Part shown: piece by piece, positions 35,054 through 64,000 of the stretch
Position numbering within the stretch: the first letter of the stretch is position 1
Layout of the letters: each line of letters begins with the position of its first letter
Assembly (NCBI RefSeq): GCF_033115175.1
Contig: NC_084831.1
Location: 43,804,002-43,868,001 of the forward strand
Direction of reading: 5' to 3'
Source of the DNA: Lepus europaeus
Lineage: Eukaryota > Chordata > Mammalia > Lagomorpha > Leporidae
Length of the DNA stretch: 64,000 nt
Notes under the pieces: model-generated
Seen by the model: only the letters and a program-made list of their open reading frames with translations
Databases searched by the model: none
Told to the model about the DNA's origin: nothing
Made by a program: the position numbers and the translations under genes

Positions 35054-35184
35054 AGAAACTCTGCCAGGATGCTGAATCATATATAAAGATATGTAACTAA
35101 GCTCTGTTAGATTTATTCCTACTTATCTTTTGTTTTCTGTACCACGTAAATCATTTGTATTTAAACATTTGTTATGAATGTGTG

Positions 35185-35475
35185 TTTGGTACAGTGGTTA
35201 AGACACCATTTGTGATGCCTGCAACTCCATATCCAAGTATATGGGTTCAAGTCCTGACTCGGCTTCCAATTCCTGCTTCCTACTAACACGTACCCTGGGA
35301 AGCCTTGGTGATTGCTCAAGTACTTGGGTAACTGCCACCAGAAGACTTGGATTAAGTTCCAACCTCCTGGCTTCAGCCTGGCCCAGTCCTGGCTGTTGTG
35401 GATATTTGGGGAATGAAACAGCAGATGAATGATCTCTGTCTCTCTGCTTTTCAAACACATAAAAATAAATTTATA
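35185..35475 (+). repeat. CSINE, old
   Basis: Head tgtttggtacagtggttaag, ends in an A-rich tail. Confidence 0.75.
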
Positions 35476-35722
35476 GATTTCTATGAAAAATGGCACCTTT
35501 AAAACATTTTTATTTCTAGGTATTAATTGCTCGATATAATTTCTAGCAATTTTTCTATAAATATTTCACTTTGTTTAAAACTTAAGACACATAATGACAT
35601 ACAGTGAAAAGTTCTCCAACCCCTCATCACAAGCCAACCAGTTCTTTCCTAGAAGTAACCAATTTCTTTCACATTCTTCCAGAACTATTTTACAATATAC
35701 ACATATTGTTACATATATTTCT

Positions 35723-36076
35723 TTTTTTTTTCTTTAATTTTTTTTGACAGGCAGAGTAGACAGTGAGAGAGAGAGAGACAGAGAGAAAGGTCTTCTTTTT
35801 GCCATTGGTTCACCCTCCAATGGCCGCCGCGGCTGGCGTGCTACAGCCGGCGCACCGCGCTGATCCAAAGGCAGGAGCCAGGTGCTTCTCCTGGTCTCCC
35901 ATTCGGGTGCAGGGCCCAAGGACTTGGGCCATCCTCCACTGCACTCCCGGGCTACAGCAGAGAGTTGACCCGGAAGAGGGGCAACCGGGACAGAATCCAG
36001 CGCCCTGACCGGGACTAGAGCCTGGTGTGCCGGCGCCACAAGGCAGAGGATTAGCCTATTGAGCTGCGGCGCCGGC
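35723..36076 (-). repeat. CSINE, young
   Basis: Target duplication catatatttct at 35712-35722 and 36077-36087. Confidence 0.94.
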
Positions 36077-36160
36077 CATATATTTCTATATATGATATGT
36101 TACCATTAAATAAGTGGCAGGGCTAGTAACAAAAGTCTGTTAAGTAAGCAAAGTTTGATT

Positions 36161-36467
36161 TTTTTTTTTTTTTTGAAAAGACACAGTTACAGAGAGAGAG
36201 AGAGAGCCAGAAAAAGAGAGAAAGAGAGAGGGCTTCCATTCTGCTGGTTCACTCCCCAAATGACCACAACAGCCAGAGCTGACCTGATCCAAAGCCAGGA
36301 GCCAGGAGCTTCTTCTGGGTCTCCCATGTGGGTGCAGGAGCCCAAGTAGTTGGATCATCTTCTACTTCTTTCGTAGGCCATAGCAGAGAGCAGGATTGCA
36401 AGAGGAACAGTGGGATGCCGACACTGCAGGCTAGGGCTTTAACCCACTGTGCCACAGCACCAGCCCG
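36161..36467 (-). repeat. CSINE
   Basis: Target duplication gcaaagtttgatt at 36148-36160 and 36468-36480. Confidence 0.93.
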
Positions 36468-36629
36468 GCAAAGTTTGATTTTTATAATTTGATGTTTGGA
36501 ATGACTGTAAACTTCCCAAATACTCTGGAAAAAAATTATTTAATGGAAAATTCCAAAATATTAGTTATTTCCATTCAGTATAATTTGCTACAATTCCAGA
36601 TGCTTAGAAAAAGAAAACAAAGTTCTTTA

Positions 36630-36888
36630 AAAAATTTTTTAAAATTTTATTTATGTGAAAGGCAGTTAGATAAAGAGATCTTCCATCTGCTGGTTCACTC
36701 TCGAAATAGCAGAATGTCCATTTCTGGGCCAGGCTGAAACCAGGAGTCTGGAACCCCACCCAGGTTGTTTCCCACATGGGTGGCAGGAACCCAAGCAGAG
36801 CACAGCAGCTTGGATTTGAACTGGCACTCCAATACAGGACGCTAGCATTGCAGTGGCAGCTTAACCTGCCGCACCACCATGCTGGCCC
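36630..36888 (-). repeat. CSINE, old, in the ORC1 3' UTR
   Basis: Same sense as ORC1; tail at the left (aaaattttatttatgtg). Confidence 0.78.
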
Positions 36889-36943
36889 CAGAAACGAAGT
36901 ACTTTAAGAACCGGCAGACCATAGTCCTTGCTCTAAAGCACCC
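36646..36943 (-). other. ORC1: ORC1 3' UTR, largely an old SINE
   Basis: About 55 bp after the stop the sequence enters a C repeat in the same sense as ORC1. Its A-rich tail supplies AATAAA at 36651-36646 on the minus strand, the first such hexamer seen after the stop. Confidence 0.45.
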
Positions 36944-63314
<26,371 letters not shown>

Positions 63315-64000
63315 GGGTCCTGTGAAAAAGTCCCACTCCGAGTTACCAAGACAACACTTATGAATTCTAAGACCTAGTCAATCCCTGTCTTCAATGGTTC
63401 AGCCTTTTTGTTAAAACTCCTCACACATTTTAGACTTAGAAAACATCTCCAGCTCTGTGAAGATTAAACAATTTAATATCATCTTTGTACATAATCTACT
63501 ATGCCTTATCTTTTCTTACCCAGGAAAATTGGAGGGTCAACAAGTAAGAAAAGAAACTATAAATGTCTAGAAGTACTTACTAGAAACAAGGCATAATAAT
63601 AAGTTTGTGAAATAGCCAACAATGTGAAATTAAAAAGACAGCAATACTGTGGCTGTAAATATCTTCACAATGTTTATAATCCAGATTGAGATGAATTATA
63701 AATGCAGGAAAGGACAACTATGAGTCTGATGAACCCAGAGTAATTACTAGAGGGTAGAAGACCAGGTCCTGCAGCTTGTTCGGGGAGAAGGGTTTTCTGA
63801 GTTGAGTACTGAAGAAGTAGCAGACATTGAAAAGATGGAATGAAATTAGAGTGGGAGACAAAAACAGTTGGGGGAACAGAAATGGGTTTTAGCAAGTCCA
63901 TTATTGCACTCACATGAAAAAATGACAGTATTGCTGACCTGTACTGCTCTGGCAGTCAGAAGGATTTTTCTTTGCAGCTGACAAGTCCTTGAATAGCTGG

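Overview
This is mammalian nuclear DNA, most likely from a lagomorph and probably the European rabbit (Oryctolagus cuniculus). Genes are split into short exons with GT/AG introns, and the introns and gaps are packed with more than 50 copies of the tRNA-derived C repeat SINE (CSINE) typical of rabbits. Several copies are young, with perfect target-site duplications. The order ZFYVE9 (+), CC2D1B (-), ORC1 (-) matches human 1p32.3.

Layout. 1-12 kb: the last four coding exons and start of the 3' UTR of ZFYVE9 (SARA, the endosomal Smad anchor). 12-17 kb: intergenic DNA with old L1 remnants and SINEs, including two tail-to-tail inverted pairs. 17.2-31.2 kb: CC2D1B on the minus strand, 23 coding exons giving a continuous 841-codon frame. 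Its second coding intron carries a minisatellite of about 32 x 54 bp, and its 3' half contains a local duplication that copied intron sequence together with a scrap of exon. 32.1-33.3 kb: a CpG-rich promoter region for CC2D1B. 33.3-36.6 kb: intergenic repeats. 36.9-63.3 kb: ORC1 on the minus strand, 16 coding exons giving an 865-codon frame from the start codon to the stop. Its 5' untranslated exon and promoter lie beyond the right edge.

The three genes do not form a functional unit: ZFYVE9 acts in TGF-beta signalling at early endosomes, CC2D1B in endosomal/ESCRT-III regulation, and ORC1 in licensing of replication origins. All splice junctions were read by eye, and each reading frame closes across every junction. 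I found no RNA gene, CRISPR array or novel biological system. The most unusual features are the CC2D1B minisatellite, the intragenic duplication with an exon scrap, and a SINE that may supply the ORC1 polyadenylation signal.
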